Shown here: positions 1-7,835 of the stretch, one piece after another
Layout: every line of letters begins with the position of its first letter
Position numbering within the stretch: position 1 is the first letter of the stretch
Source of the DNA: JALZAQ01 sp038253885
Lineage (GTDB): Bacteria > Gemmatimonadota > Gemmatimonadetes > Gemmatimonadales > Gemmatimonadaceae
Direction of reading: 5' to 3'
NCBI GenBank assembly: GCA_038253885.1
Contig: JBBSGP010000007.1
Span: 35,458 to 99,457 of the forward strand
DNA length: 64,000 nt
Made by a program: the position numbers and the translations under genes
Notes under the pieces: generated by a model
Seen by the model: only the letters and a program-made list of their open reading frames with translations
What the model was told of the DNA's origin: nothing
Database searches by the model: none

Positions 1-1391
1 CCGGCTACATCGTCGCCAACGTGATCGTGATCCCGATGTCGGGGTGGCTCTCGGCGTACTTCGGCCGCCGCCGATACCTGGCGGGATCGATCGCTCTGTT
101 CGTGATGTCCTCCTTCTTCTGTGGCGCGGCGACCTCGCTCTGGGGGCTCGTGTTCTGGCGGGTGATCCAGGGGATCGGCGGTGGCGCGCTGCTCTCGACC
201 GCGCAGTCCACTCTGTTCGAGGCGTTCCCACCCGAGGAAGCGGGAATCGGGCAAGCCATCTTCGGTGTGGGAGTGATGGTCGGTCCGACGCTCGGGCCGA
301 CGCTCGGTGGTTACATCGTGGATGGCTACAGCTGGCCCTGGATCTTCTACATCAACGTGCCCCTCGGCATCCTCGCCGGCATCATGGTCGTGACGTACGT
401 GCGAAACGCGGCGCATCAGGAGCGCGCCGATACCATCGACTTTCTGGGGATCGCGCTGCTCGCGTTGTGCGTGGGCTCGCTGCAGTGGATGCTCGAGCGC
501 GGGGAGCGCTACGACTGGTTTGATTCGCGCTTCGTGACGACGCTTCTGATCGTGTCGGTCGTCTCTGGTATCGCCCTGATCTGGCGAGAGCTCACGATCG
601 ACGAGCCGATCATCAATTTCCGCGTTCTCAAGAGTCGCCAGCTGACCGCCGGCGTGAGCTATGCGCTGGCGCTCGGTCTCGCGCTCTACGGCTCGGTGTT
701 CATCCTTCCGGTGTTTCTGCAGCAGCTGCACGGGTTCACCGCGTGGCAGACGGGGAAGGTCATCCTTCCCGGCGCGCTCGCATCAGCGGTGACGATGGCG
801 ATGGTGGGCCGCAACGCCCGCCGGCTCGACGCCCGGTACACGGTTCCGGCGGGCTCGCTGCTCTTTCTCCTCTCGATGCTCAAGCTCTCGCGACTCACCC
901 TCGACACCGGCGCTCACGACCTGTTCTGGCCGCTCATCCTGCGAGGAGTGGGACTCGGATTGATCTTCGTGCCCCTCACCAATGCCTCGATGGCGGAGCT
1001 CCCGGTTCGCGATCTGGCGCAGGGCACCGGCATGTTCAACCTCATGCGTCAGCTCGGTGGCTCGCTCGGCATCGCGATCATGGCGACGCTGCTCGGCCGT
1101 TTCACGCGCACCGAGAAGGCGGTGCTGGCGGACCACGTGGAGCTGTACAGCGCTGACACCCAGGCGCGCCTCGGGGTTCTGGTGCGCGGCTTCATGGCCC
1201 GGGGCGCCGATGCGATCACGGCGAAGCAGCGCGCTCTCGTCGTGATCGACCACCAGATTGCCGGGCAGGCCAGCGTGCTGGCTTTCTCGAGGATCTATCT
1301 TCTGAGCGGCATCGTTCTGATCGCCGGCCTGCCGTTGCTCCTCCTCTTCAAGACGGGCAAGGGACGGGGGTCGTTGGGACCGGTGCATTGA
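1..1391 (+). CDS. MFS exporter, DHA2 (EmrB/QacA) family, 5' end cut by window
   Basis: The reading frame is open from base 3 and has no start of its own, so the first transmembrane segment lies outside the window. The visible 460 or so residues start in TM2 (GYIVANVIVIPMSGWLS) and continue with the loop 2-3 signature AYFGRRRYL. The antiporter motif C follows in TM5 (GVMVGPTLGPTLGGY). A dozen further hydrophobic segments fit the 14-TM DHA2 layout, with the usual long loop before the last TM. The family exports drugs or other amphipathic compounds by proton antiport across the inner membrane. The substrate cannot be told from sequence. An adaptor or TolC partner may lie upstream of the window. 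Family call is firm. Confidence 0.9.
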   Translation, partial: GYIVANVIVIPMSGWLSAYFGRRRYLAGSIALFVMSSFFCGAATSLWGLVFWRVIQGIGGGALLSTAQSTLFEAFPPEEAGIGQAIFGVGVMVGPTLGPTLGGYIVDGYSWPWIFYINVPLGILAGIMVVTYVRNAAHQERADTIDFLGIALLALCVGSLQWMLERGERYDWFDSRFVTTLLIVSVVSGIALIWRELTIDEPIINFRVLKSRQLTAGVSYALALGLALYGSVFILPVFLQQLHGFTAWQTGKVILPGALASAVTMAMVGRNARRLDARYTVPAGSLLFLLSMLKLSRLTLDTGAHDLFWPLILRGVGLGLIFVPLTNASMAELPVRDLAQGTGMFNLMRQLGGSLGIAIMATLLGRFTRTEKAVLADHVELYSADTQARLGVLVRGFMARGADAITAKQRALVVIDHQIAGQASVLAFSRIYLLSGIVLIAGLPLLLLFKTGKGRGSLGPVH

Positions 1392-1466
1392 GGTGATCGA
1401 GTTCACCGGTCGCCGTTCCGGTGCTATGTTCTCACCGCATCACCCGACCCCCTCGCTCCCATCGCG

Positions 1467-2072
1467 ATGACCGAGAGTGTGTTGCCCGTCCGCGAGGAAG
1501 CTCTCGCGCTCGTCCACGAGTACACGGTGAGCGAGTCGCTGCGCAAGCACATGCTCGCCGTCGAAGCCGCCATGCGTGCCTACGCCGTGCGCTTCGGCGA
1601 TGATCCGGAGCGGTGGGGCCTCGCCGGACTGGTGCACGACTTCGACTACGAGCGATGGCCCAACGACGCGCACTCGCCGACGGAGGAGCATCCGGCCGAG
1701 GGCGTGCGGCTGCTGCGGGCGCGGGGATATCCCGAGGATGTCCTCCGGGCCATTCTGGGACATGCAACCTATTCGGGCGTCCCCCGTGACACACCGATGG
1801 CACGAGCGCTGTTCGCGGTGGACGAGCTGACGGGACTCATCACCGCGACCGCGCTCGTACGCCCATCCCGGAGCGTGCACGAAGTCGATGCGCGCTCGGT
1901 GCGAAAGAAGATGAAGGACAGAGCGTTCGCCCGCGGCGTGAGCCGGGAGGATGTCGTGCTCGGTGCCGAGGAGCTCGCCGTGGATCTCGACGAGCACATC
2001 CAGTTCGTGATCGAGGCAATGCGTGGCTCGGCTGCAGCACTCGGGCTGGCCGGCCAGTCGAGCGGGGGCTGA
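1467..2072 (+). CDS. HD-domain (HDIG-type) metal-dependent phosphohydrolase
   Basis: This 201-residue protein has the metal-binding pattern of the HD superfamily: H28, the H57-D58 pair (LVHDFDYERWP), H99 (ILGHA) and D119 (AVDEL). It matches the short soluble HD proteins that start with a hydrophobic helix pair (VREEALALVHEYT, then SLRKHMLAVEAAM). Members hydrolyse phosphomonoesters or nucleotides, and the substrate of this subgroup is not known to me. The ATG at 1467 is chosen because the conserved block begins directly after it. It ends 63 bases before the sigma-factor gene on the same strand, so it could be co-transcribed with it, but nothing shows this directly. Confidence 0.85.
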   Translation: MTESVLPVREEALALVHEYTVSESLRKHMLAVEAAMRAYAVRFGDDPERWGLAGLVHDFDYERWPNDAHSPTEEHPAEGVRLLRARGYPEDVLRAILGHATYSGVPRDTPMARALFAVDELTGLITATALVRPSRSVHEVDARSVRKKMKDRAFARGVSREDVVLGAEELAVDLDEHIQFVIEAMRGSAAALGLAGQSSGG

Positions 2073-2135
2073 GCCTCTCGTTCAACGTTCGGGGGAAGCG
2101 GCGCGTTATGACATCGAGAGCTCACCGGTACGGCG

Positions 2136-2681
2136 ATGACGGGCCCACGCGCTGACGAGCGGGACATCATGCTCGCCGCCCAGCGCGGTAGCCGCGAGGC
2201 GTTCGAGCTGCTCGTGCGAGCCCATCAGCAGCGGGCGTACGCGGTTGCCCGGGCCATCGTCGGGACGCACGAGGATGCGGAGGACGCCGTGCAGGATGCC
2301 TTCCTGCACGCGTATCGCGCGCTCGACCGTTTTCGGCCGGAGCAGCCGTTCGGGGCATGGCTGCACCGGATCGTGGCGAATGCGGCACTGGACGTGGGAC
2401 GGAGAAGGAAGGTACGCGACGCGGACTCGCTGCCGGAGTCGGTCACCATGCCATTTCGTGACCCGGCGGAATCGGATGAGTTGCGGCGTCGCCTCTCAGA
2501 GGGGTTGGCCGGGCTCAGCGATCGGCAGCGCGCGGTGATCGTCATGCACGACGTGGAAGGATTCACGCACGCCGAGATCGGGGACATGATAGGCATGCCG
2601 GAAGGGACTGCGCGATCGGATCTGCATCATGCACGGGTCGCACTGCGCCGCGTGCTTGGCGACTTACGGAGTGAACGATGA
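2136..2681 (+). CDS. RNA polymerase ECF-type sigma-70 factor
   Basis: This 181-residue protein has sigma region 2 at about residues 22-90 (FELLVRAHQQRAYAVA, then EDAEDAVQDAFLHAYRAL) and region 4 at about 125-178 (LSDRQRAVIVMHDVEGF, then the helix-turn-helix HAEIGDMIGMPEGTARS). Regions 1.1 and 3 are absent, which is the ECF layout. The stop overlaps the next start (ATGA at 2678), so the following small membrane protein is almost certainly translationally coupled and probably its anti-sigma factor. The operon goes on to a periplasmic Spy-like protein and an efflux system, which suggests an envelope-stress or toxic-compound regulon. An in-frame internal ATG at 2169 is a possible alternative start. 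Confidence 0.92.
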   Translation: MTGPRADERDIMLAAQRGSREAFELLVRAHQQRAYAVARAIVGTHEDAEDAVQDAFLHAYRALDRFRPEQPFGAWLHRIVANAALDVGRRRKVRDADSLPESVTMPFRDPAESDELRRRLSEGLAGLSDRQRAVIVMHDVEGFTHAEIGDMIGMPEGTARSDLHHARVALRRVLGDLRSER

Positions 2682-3055
2682 ACGATGACCGGCGAATCGG
2701 TGCCGACGGATCGGACGACGAGGTGACGCGCGCGCTGCGCCGGGTGTATGCGGCGCCGAGGGGACGAGACGCCGGATACTGGAACGAGCTCGCGGCGCGC
2801 ATCATGAGTCACATCGCGCTCGAGGAGGACCAGTGGTGGCAGCCCTTTCGCGGCTGGGTGCAGGGCGGGTTGATGGCGGCAGCGGTCACGGCGTTGGTGG
2901 TGGGCCTGGCGCTCGGGCGCGCCCGCCGAAGCGAGGCTCAGTTGGCCTACCGCACCATCATCGAGACACCACGAACGCTTTCCCTGCAGCTGGCCACTGA
3001 GACCACGGGGCTTCCCGGCCGGGAAGCGACCCTGCGCTACGTCACAGCACCCTGA
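2678..3055 (+). CDS. small single-pass membrane protein, probable anti-sigma factor
   Basis: The protein has 125 residues: a charged, helical N-terminal half of about 60 residues, one clear transmembrane segment at about 69-85 (MAAAVTALVVGLALG) followed by positive residues (RARR), and a short tail. I recognise no named domain and see no zinc-binding HxxxCxxC motif. Its start overlaps the stop of the ECF sigma gene by four bases, the usual arrangement for sigma/anti-sigma pairs, and the topology (cytoplasmic N-terminus, periplasmic tail) fits a membrane anti-sigma factor. The function is inferred from position and topology only. Confidence 0.7.
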   Translation: MNDDRRIGADGSDDEVTRALRRVYAAPRGRDAGYWNELAARIMSHIALEEDQWWQPFRGWVQGGLMAAAVTALVVGLALGRARRSEAQLAYRTIIETPRTLSLQLATETTGLPGREATLRYVTAP

Positions 3056-3064
3056 GGAGTGGGC

Positions 3065-3430
3065 ATGCAACGCTCGAAGAGTCTCGCCCTGTCATTTCTT
3101 CTCGGCGCGCTACTCGTGGGAGGAGCGCTCGGCTTCACGGCGGATCGCGTGCTCGGTCGGGACGCCTACTGCCGCCAGAGCGGCGATCGCGGAGCGATGC
3201 GGAAGAAGCTGGCCGATGATCTCGGCCTGACGAGCTCGCAGCGGCTCGCCGTGGATAGCATCCTCGACCGCCGTCACAAGGAGATGACGGCGATCATGTC
3301 GCCGATCCGTCCCCGGCTCGACTCGGCGCGCGACCGGGCACGCTCGGATATTCGCAAGCTCCTCGACAGCGGACAGCGGGAGCGCTTCGAGAAGCTCCTC
3401 GCCTCGCCACGGGAGCAGGAGAGACGATGA
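3065..3430 (+). CDS. Spy/CpxP-like periplasmic protein (heavy-metal-sensor-like)
   Basis: From the ATG at 3065 the product is 121 residues. The N-terminus is a signal anchor (SLALSFLLGALLVGGALGFTA). The rest is almost wholly helical: a block like the LTxxQ repeat of Spy/CpxP (DDLGLTSSQRLAVDSIL), a long amphipathic stretch (RRHKEMTAIMSPIRPRL) and a closing helix (LLDSGQRERFEKLLA). Proteins of this kind act in the periplasm as chaperones or as sensors that modulate an envelope-stress response. A GTG at 3059 is also in frame but adds only two residues. It sits nine bases after the putative anti-sigma gene and its stop overlaps the next start (ATGA at 3427), so it belongs to the same operon. Confidence 0.75.
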   Translation: MQRSKSLALSFLLGALLVGGALGFTADRVLGRDAYCRQSGDRGAMRKKLADDLGLTSSQRLAVDSILDRRHKEMTAIMSPIRPRLDSARDRARSDIRKLLDSGQRERFEKLLASPREQERR

Positions 3431-4719
3431 GGGCGCTGCTGCTGGCGCTCGTGTGGCCAGTGATACTCGCCGGCCAGGCCGGCGACACTGCCGCTCGCCC
3501 GATCGGCCTGGATGAGGCGATCCGGCTCGCCCAGCGATACGCCCCGCTCGCGGTCGCCGCGCGCGGACAGCTCGAGACGTCGAGCGAGGCGGTGCGCGCA
3601 TCCTACGCTGCGTTCGTCCCGAGCCTGAGCGTGAACGCCGTCCGCTCGTACGTCAGTCCGACCGGCGGTCGGGTGGAGAACGGACGCTTGGTGAATCTCC
3701 CCAACTGGGCATCGACCGACGGTCTCTCGTCCAACGTGAACCTCTTCGACGGCGGCCGGCGGTTCTACAATATCGGCACGGCAAAGGCGAACGTCGGTGC
3801 CGCCGAGGCCAATGAGGTGGCGCAGCGCTTCACCGTCGCCCTCACCGTGCAGCAGGCTTTCTTCAACGCCCTGGCGGCGCGCGAATCGGAAGGCGCGGCG
3901 CTGGCGCAGCTCCAGCAAGCGCAGGAGCAGCTCAAGCAGGCGAATGCGCGGGTGGCGGCCGGGGCGGCAACCCGGTCGGACTCTCTGCGCTCGGTCATCG
4001 CGATCGGTAACGGACAGCTCGCCCTGCTCACGGCCCGGAACAATCTCACCGCGGCCAACGCGGCGCTGACCCGTCTTGTCGCATCCCCGTTCCAGGTCAC
4101 CGCGAGCTCGACGGACACGATCGGACTCGCGACCGTCGCGTCGGACAGCGTGGCGCTGGCGGCTCTGGCCGCGAGAGGGCCGGCGGTGCTCCAGGCGGAG
4201 GCGCAACAGACCGCGGCGCGCTCCTTCGCCCGCGCGGCGCGAACGCCGTACCTGCCCTCTCTCGACGTCTCCTACGGCCTCGCCGGCTCGGGCTCCGACC
4301 TGGCGTACGGTCTTTCCAATCCGTTCAACTACACGAATTCCCTTCGCTTCACCCTCAGCTATCCGATCTTTAACCAGTTCCAACGCGAGCAGGCGCGCGT
4401 CCAGGCCGACGTGGCGGCGGCCAACGCCGACGCGACACTGCGCGACGCGCGGCTGGCCGCCCAGCAGACCCTCGTCCAGAATCTCGGCTCCCTCCATACC
4501 GCACAACAGCGGGTGTCGATCCAACTCGCCTCCGTTGCGGCGGCGGAAGAGGACCTGCGGGTGCAGCAGCAACGGTACGCCGTCGGCGCATCGACCTTGC
4601 TCGACGTTCTGAACTCGCAGACGACGCTCAATCAGGCGCGAGCGGCGCTGATCCAAGCGCGTTACGACTATCGGGTGGCCAAGGCGCAGCTCGAAGCGCT
4701 TATCGGCCGCCCTCTCTGA
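3427..4719 (+). CDS. TolC-family outer-membrane efflux protein
   Basis: This 430-residue protein begins with a signal peptide (LLLALVWPVILAGQAG) and then shows the two repeats of the outer-membrane efflux family. Each has a strand-rich part (FVPSLSVNAV in repeat 1, TPYLPSLDVSYG in repeat 2) followed by long Ala/Gln-rich helices (ALAQLQQAQEQLKQANARVA; RVSIQLASVAAAEEDLRVQQ). The closing helix with VGASTLLDVLNSQTTLNQAR is typical of TolC homologues. It forms the trimeric exit duct of a tripartite exporter. It starts inside the stop of the previous gene and is followed after 15 bases by the adaptor gene, so duct, adaptor and permease are encoded together. Confidence 0.92.
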   Translation: MRALLLALVWPVILAGQAGDTAARPIGLDEAIRLAQRYAPLAVAARGQLETSSEAVRASYAAFVPSLSVNAVRSYVSPTGGRVENGRLVNLPNWASTDGLSSNVNLFDGGRRFYNIGTAKANVGAAEANEVAQRFTVALTVQQAFFNALAARESEGAALAQLQQAQEQLKQANARVAAGAATRSDSLRSVIAIGNGQLALLTARNNLTAANAALTRLVASPFQVTASSTDTIGLATVASDSVALAALAARGPAVLQAEAQQTAARSFARAARTPYLPSLDVSYGLAGSGSDLAYGLSNPFNYTNSLRFTLSYPIFNQFQREQARVQADVAAANADATLRDARLAAQQTLVQNLGSLHTAQQRVSIQLASVAAAEEDLRVQQQRYAVGASTLLDVLNSQTTLNQARAALIQARYDYRVAKAQLEALIGRPL

Positions 4720-4734
4720 GACCCGGATGAACCC

Positions 4735-6498
4735 ATGACCGCACCATCAGCCCACCGTTCGGCCGCAACGTCGTTGGTTCTGGCGGCAGTCGTCCTGCTC
4801 TTCGCCGCCTGCAGCAAGGCCAAGAACGAGAAGCCGAAGGTTCAGACCGTCGCGGCGTCGCGCCAGAACATCATCGTCAGCGCCGAAGCGACCGGCGTCG
4901 TCGAGCCGATCAACGTCGTGGAGGTCAAGTCCAAGGCGGGCGGACAGATCGTGAAGATGCCGGTCGAGACGGGCACGCAGGTGAAGCCCGGCGACCTGAT
5001 GGTGCAGGTGGATACGCGCGACGTGAAGAACCAGTACGAGCAGGCGGCCGCCGACGTCCGTGCCGCCGAAGCGAGCGTGGCCGTGGCGGAGTCCCAGAAA
5101 AAGCGCAGCGACGATCTCTTCTCGCAGCGCATCATCACCGCCCAGGAGCACGAGACGACGACGCTGACGTCGGCCAATTCCCAGGCGCAGCTCGTGCGCT
5201 CGCGGGCCTCGCTCGACCTGGCGAAGCAGCGCCTCGAGGATGCGACGGTGCGCGCTCCGGTCACGGGCACGGTGATCGAGAAGGATGTCGCCCTCGGTCA
5301 GGTGATCACGTCCGCGACCGGCGCCTTCGGCGGCGGCACCACGCTGCTCAAGATGGCCGACCTCGAGAAAGTGCGCGTCCGAGCGCTCGTGAACGAGACC
5401 GACATCGGTCAGGTGCAGCCCGGCCAGGCAGCCACGATCACGGTGGACGCGTTTCCCGATCGCCGATTCCAGGGCACGGTCGAGAAGATCGAGCCGCAGG
5501 CGGTCGTCCAGCAGAGCGTGACGATGTTTCCCGTTCTGGTGAGCGTCTCGAACCGCGATCGGCTGCTGATGCCGGGCATGAACGGCGAGGTGTCGGTTCT
5601 GGTGGAGGAGCGCGACAGCGTGCTCGCGATTCCGAACGACGCCATCCGGAACCCGCGCGAGGCGATGGTGGCCGCAGCCGCGCTCGGATTGGATGCCGCG
5701 ACCGTTCAGAAGAAGATGCAGGAGCAATTCTCGATGGGGGGCGGCCCGGCCAGTGTAAAGGGCGCGCCGGCATCCGCTCCGCCGGCGCAGGTGATCATCT
5801 CGCGCGGCGAGGTGGCGCTCGCGCCGCAGCAGGGCGGGGGGACGGGACAGCAAGCACCGTCACAGCGTGGCTCGGAGTTCCAGATGCCCGCCGTCACCCC
5901 CCAGCAGTGTGCGCAGATCGCGGCCGTGCTGGCCAAGAAACCGGCTGCTCAAGCGACTCTCGACTCGCTGCGGAATCTGATGATGAGCGGGCAATCCGAC
6001 CGTCAGGCCATCTTCCCGATCATGCAGAAGGTGTACGGCGATCTGGGGATCGATCCGATGGTGGCCGGCGCCTGCCGGCGCGCCCAGCAGCAGGGCGCTG
6101 GTGTGCCCGCGCGACAGGGTGGACCTGCCGCCGCGTCGAAGCAAGGCGCCGGCGTCACGGTCCGGCAGGGCGGCTCGTCGTCGCAGAACGGTGCCCCCGA
6201 GATCGGGGGGGCGCCCCGCGGCCGCAGCCGCTCCGGACTGGTGTTCGTCGCCGAGAACGGCAGCTACACGCCCCGTCTCGTCAGGCTCGGCGTGGCGAAC
6301 TTCGATTACACGGAAGTCGTGGGTGGGCTGAAGGAGGGGGAGCAGGTCGCCATGCTCGCCGCCGCCACCTTACAGGCGCAGCGACAGCAGAACCTCGATC
6401 GCTTCAAGGGCATGACCGGTGGCGGCGTGCCAGGAATGCAGCGGCAGGGCGGAGCAGGCGCCGCGGCCGCACCGCGGCCAAGCGCACCGCGTCCGTAA
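4735..6498 (+). CDS. MacA-like periplasmic adaptor lipoprotein with large insertion
   Basis: The N-terminus has a lipoprotein signal (VVLLFAACSK), so it is anchored in the inner membrane. The order is biotinyl-lipoyl half-motif (VEVKSKAGGQIVKMPVETGT, about residues 62-81), helical hairpin, second lipoyl half (ATVRAPVTGTVIEKDVALGQ) and beta-barrel to about residue 300. The membrane-proximal domain resumes at about 498 (GLVFVAENGSYTPRLVRLGV). Between about 305 and 498 is an insertion of some 190 residues rich in Gly, Ala, Pro and Gln. It holds a helical island with two cysteines (QQCAQIAAVLAKK, then GDLGIDPMVAGACRR). The family is usually 350-420 residues, so 587 is long. It links the TolC-like duct to the MacB-like permease encoded next. 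Confidence 0.9.
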   Translation: MTAPSAHRSAATSLVLAAVVLLFAACSKAKNEKPKVQTVAASRQNIIVSAEATGVVEPINVVEVKSKAGGQIVKMPVETGTQVKPGDLMVQVDTRDVKNQYEQAAADVRAAEASVAVAESQKKRSDDLFSQRIITAQEHETTTLTSANSQAQLVRSRASLDLAKQRLEDATVRAPVTGTVIEKDVALGQVITSATGAFGGGTTLLKMADLEKVRVRALVNETDIGQVQPGQAATITVDAFPDRRFQGTVEKIEPQAVVQQSVTMFPVLVSVSNRDRLLMPGMNGEVSVLVEERDSVLAIPNDAIRNPREAMVAAAALGLDAATVQKKMQEQFSMGGGPASVKGAPASAPPAQVIISRGEVALAPQQGGGTGQQAPSQRGSEFQMPAVTPQQCAQIAAVLAKKPAAQATLDSLRNLMMSGQSDRQAIFPIMQKVYGDLGIDPMVAGACRRAQQQGAGVPARQGGPAAASKQGAGVTVRQGGSSSQNGAPEIGGAPRGRSRSGLVFVAENGSYTPRLVRLGVANFDYTEVVGGLKEGEQVAMLAAATLQAQRQQNLDRFKGMTGGGVPGMQRQGGAGAAAAPRPSAPRP

Positions 6499-6499
6499 C

Positions 6500-7720
6500 A
6501 TGCTGCTCGGCGAGATCCTGACCGTCGCGCTCGGCGCGCTCCGCGCCAACAAGCTGCGCTCGATGCTCACAATGCTCGGCATCGTGATCGGTGTTGCGGC
6601 GGTCATCGCGATGGTGGCTCTCGGCAACGGGGCACAGAAATCGGTGCAGGACCGCATCGCCTCGCTGGGAACAACTCTGTTGAGCGTGCAGCCGGGTCAG
6701 GCTGTCGGCGTCGGTGGAATTCGCCAGACGGATCAGCAGAAGATGACTCTCGACGACGCGCGGGCGATCGAGGAGCGCGCGACCGTGATCACGGCGGTGC
6801 AACCCGAGATGTCGCGCCAGCTCCAGCTCCAGTACATGAACAAGAACACCAACACCCAGATCGTGGGTGCCAGCTCGAATTACCTGGAGGTGCGCAAGTT
6901 CACGTTGCGGGCCGGCCGGATGTTCACGAGCGGAGAGGACCAGGCGCGGAAGCGCGTGGCGGTTCTCGGCCCGGCGGTGATGGACAACCTCGGTGTCGAG
7001 AACCCGGAAGGAATCATCGGGGAGCAGGTACGGATCCGCGGCATCCAGTTCGAGGTCATCGGCGTGCTCGCGTCGAAGGGACAGGGAGGAGGCTTCTTCA
7101 ATCCCGACGATCAGGTTCTCATCCCGGTTCAGACCGCGCGCTTCCGGGCGTTCGGCACCGACCGCCTGCGCTCGATCAACGTGCTCGCCGTCAACGAGAC
7201 GAAGGTTCCCGACGCCATGGCGGAGGTGCAGAAGATTCTCCGCCGCGAGCATCGGCTGCGCGCCGGCAAGGACGATGACTTCGTCATCCGCAACCAGGCG
7301 GACTTCCTCGGCACGTTCGCGGAGACGACGAAGGTCTTCACCTATCTTCTCGCCGGGATCGCGGCCGTGAGTCTTCTCGTCGGCGGGATCGGCATCATGA
7401 ACATCATGCTGGTCTCGGTCACGGAGCGCACCAAGGAGATCGGCATCCGCAAGGCGCTTGGAGCCACCCGGATCAACATTCTCCTCCAGTTCCTGATCGA
7501 GGCGATCGTTCTCTGTCTGCTCGGCGGGATCGTCGGGATCCTGCTCGGCGCCGGCGGGGCGGTGGGACTGAACAAGGGGCTGAGCTGGAACACCGATGTG
7601 TCGCTGCCGTCGATCATTCTGGCATTCGTCTTCTCGGCCGCGGTGGGGATAGTCTTTGGTGTCTGGCCGGCGCGGCGCGCGGCCCGGCTCGATCCGATCC
7701 AGGCGCTCCGGTACGAGTAG
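6500..7720 (+). CDS. MacB-like ABC transporter permease (MacB_PCD plus FtsX), no ATPase domain
   Basis: The start at 6500 lies one base after the adaptor stop and gives 406 residues beginning MLLGEILTVALGALRANKLR. TM1 follows (MLTMLGIVIGVAAVIAMVAL), then a large periplasmic domain (about residues 45-275) and the three-TM FtsX domain containing the conserved GGIGIMNIMLVSVTERTKEI and a C-terminal VWPARRAARLDPIQALRYE. This is the permease half of a MacB-type mechanotransmission transporter. Full-length MacB has an N-terminal ATPase of about 220 residues. Here no Walker motifs occur in the protein or in the genes on either side, so an ATPase must be supplied from elsewhere. Substrate unknown. Confidence 0.9.
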   Translation: MLLGEILTVALGALRANKLRSMLTMLGIVIGVAAVIAMVALGNGAQKSVQDRIASLGTTLLSVQPGQAVGVGGIRQTDQQKMTLDDARAIEERATVITAVQPEMSRQLQLQYMNKNTNTQIVGASSNYLEVRKFTLRAGRMFTSGEDQARKRVAVLGPAVMDNLGVENPEGIIGEQVRIRGIQFEVIGVLASKGQGGGFFNPDDQVLIPVQTARFRAFGTDRLRSINVLAVNETKVPDAMAEVQKILRREHRLRAGKDDDFVIRNQADFLGTFAETTKVFTYLLAGIAAVSLLVGGIGIMNIMLVSVTERTKEIGIRKALGATRINILLQFLIEAIVLCLLGGIVGILLGAGGAVGLNKGLSWNTDVSLPSIILAFVFSAAVGIVFGVWPARRAARLDPIQALRYE

Positions 7721-7729
7721 AGTTTTGCC

Positions 7730-7747
7730 CGCGGCTCTCTAGCCGCG
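7730..7747 (+). terminator. Possible terminator hairpin after the efflux operon
   Basis: A perfect 7-bp stem (CGCGGCT / AGCCGCG) with a CTCT loop lies nine bases after the permease stop. No T-tract follows it, so it is a weak candidate intrinsic terminator or merely a stable mRNA 3' end. The rest of the 115-base gap before the kinase start shows nothing I can name. Confidence 0.35.
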
Positions 7748-7835
7748 AGACCCTTCCGACCCGAGCGCCGCGGACGCTTCCCGCTCTCTGCCAGGCGGTC
7801 TATGTTACCGCCATGTGTTCCGCCCGGCTCGTGCG

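Noticed and set aside
3274..4656. A 460-codon minus-strand frame
   Set aside because: It is antisense to the TolC-like gene and is a composition artefact rich in Arg and Gly.
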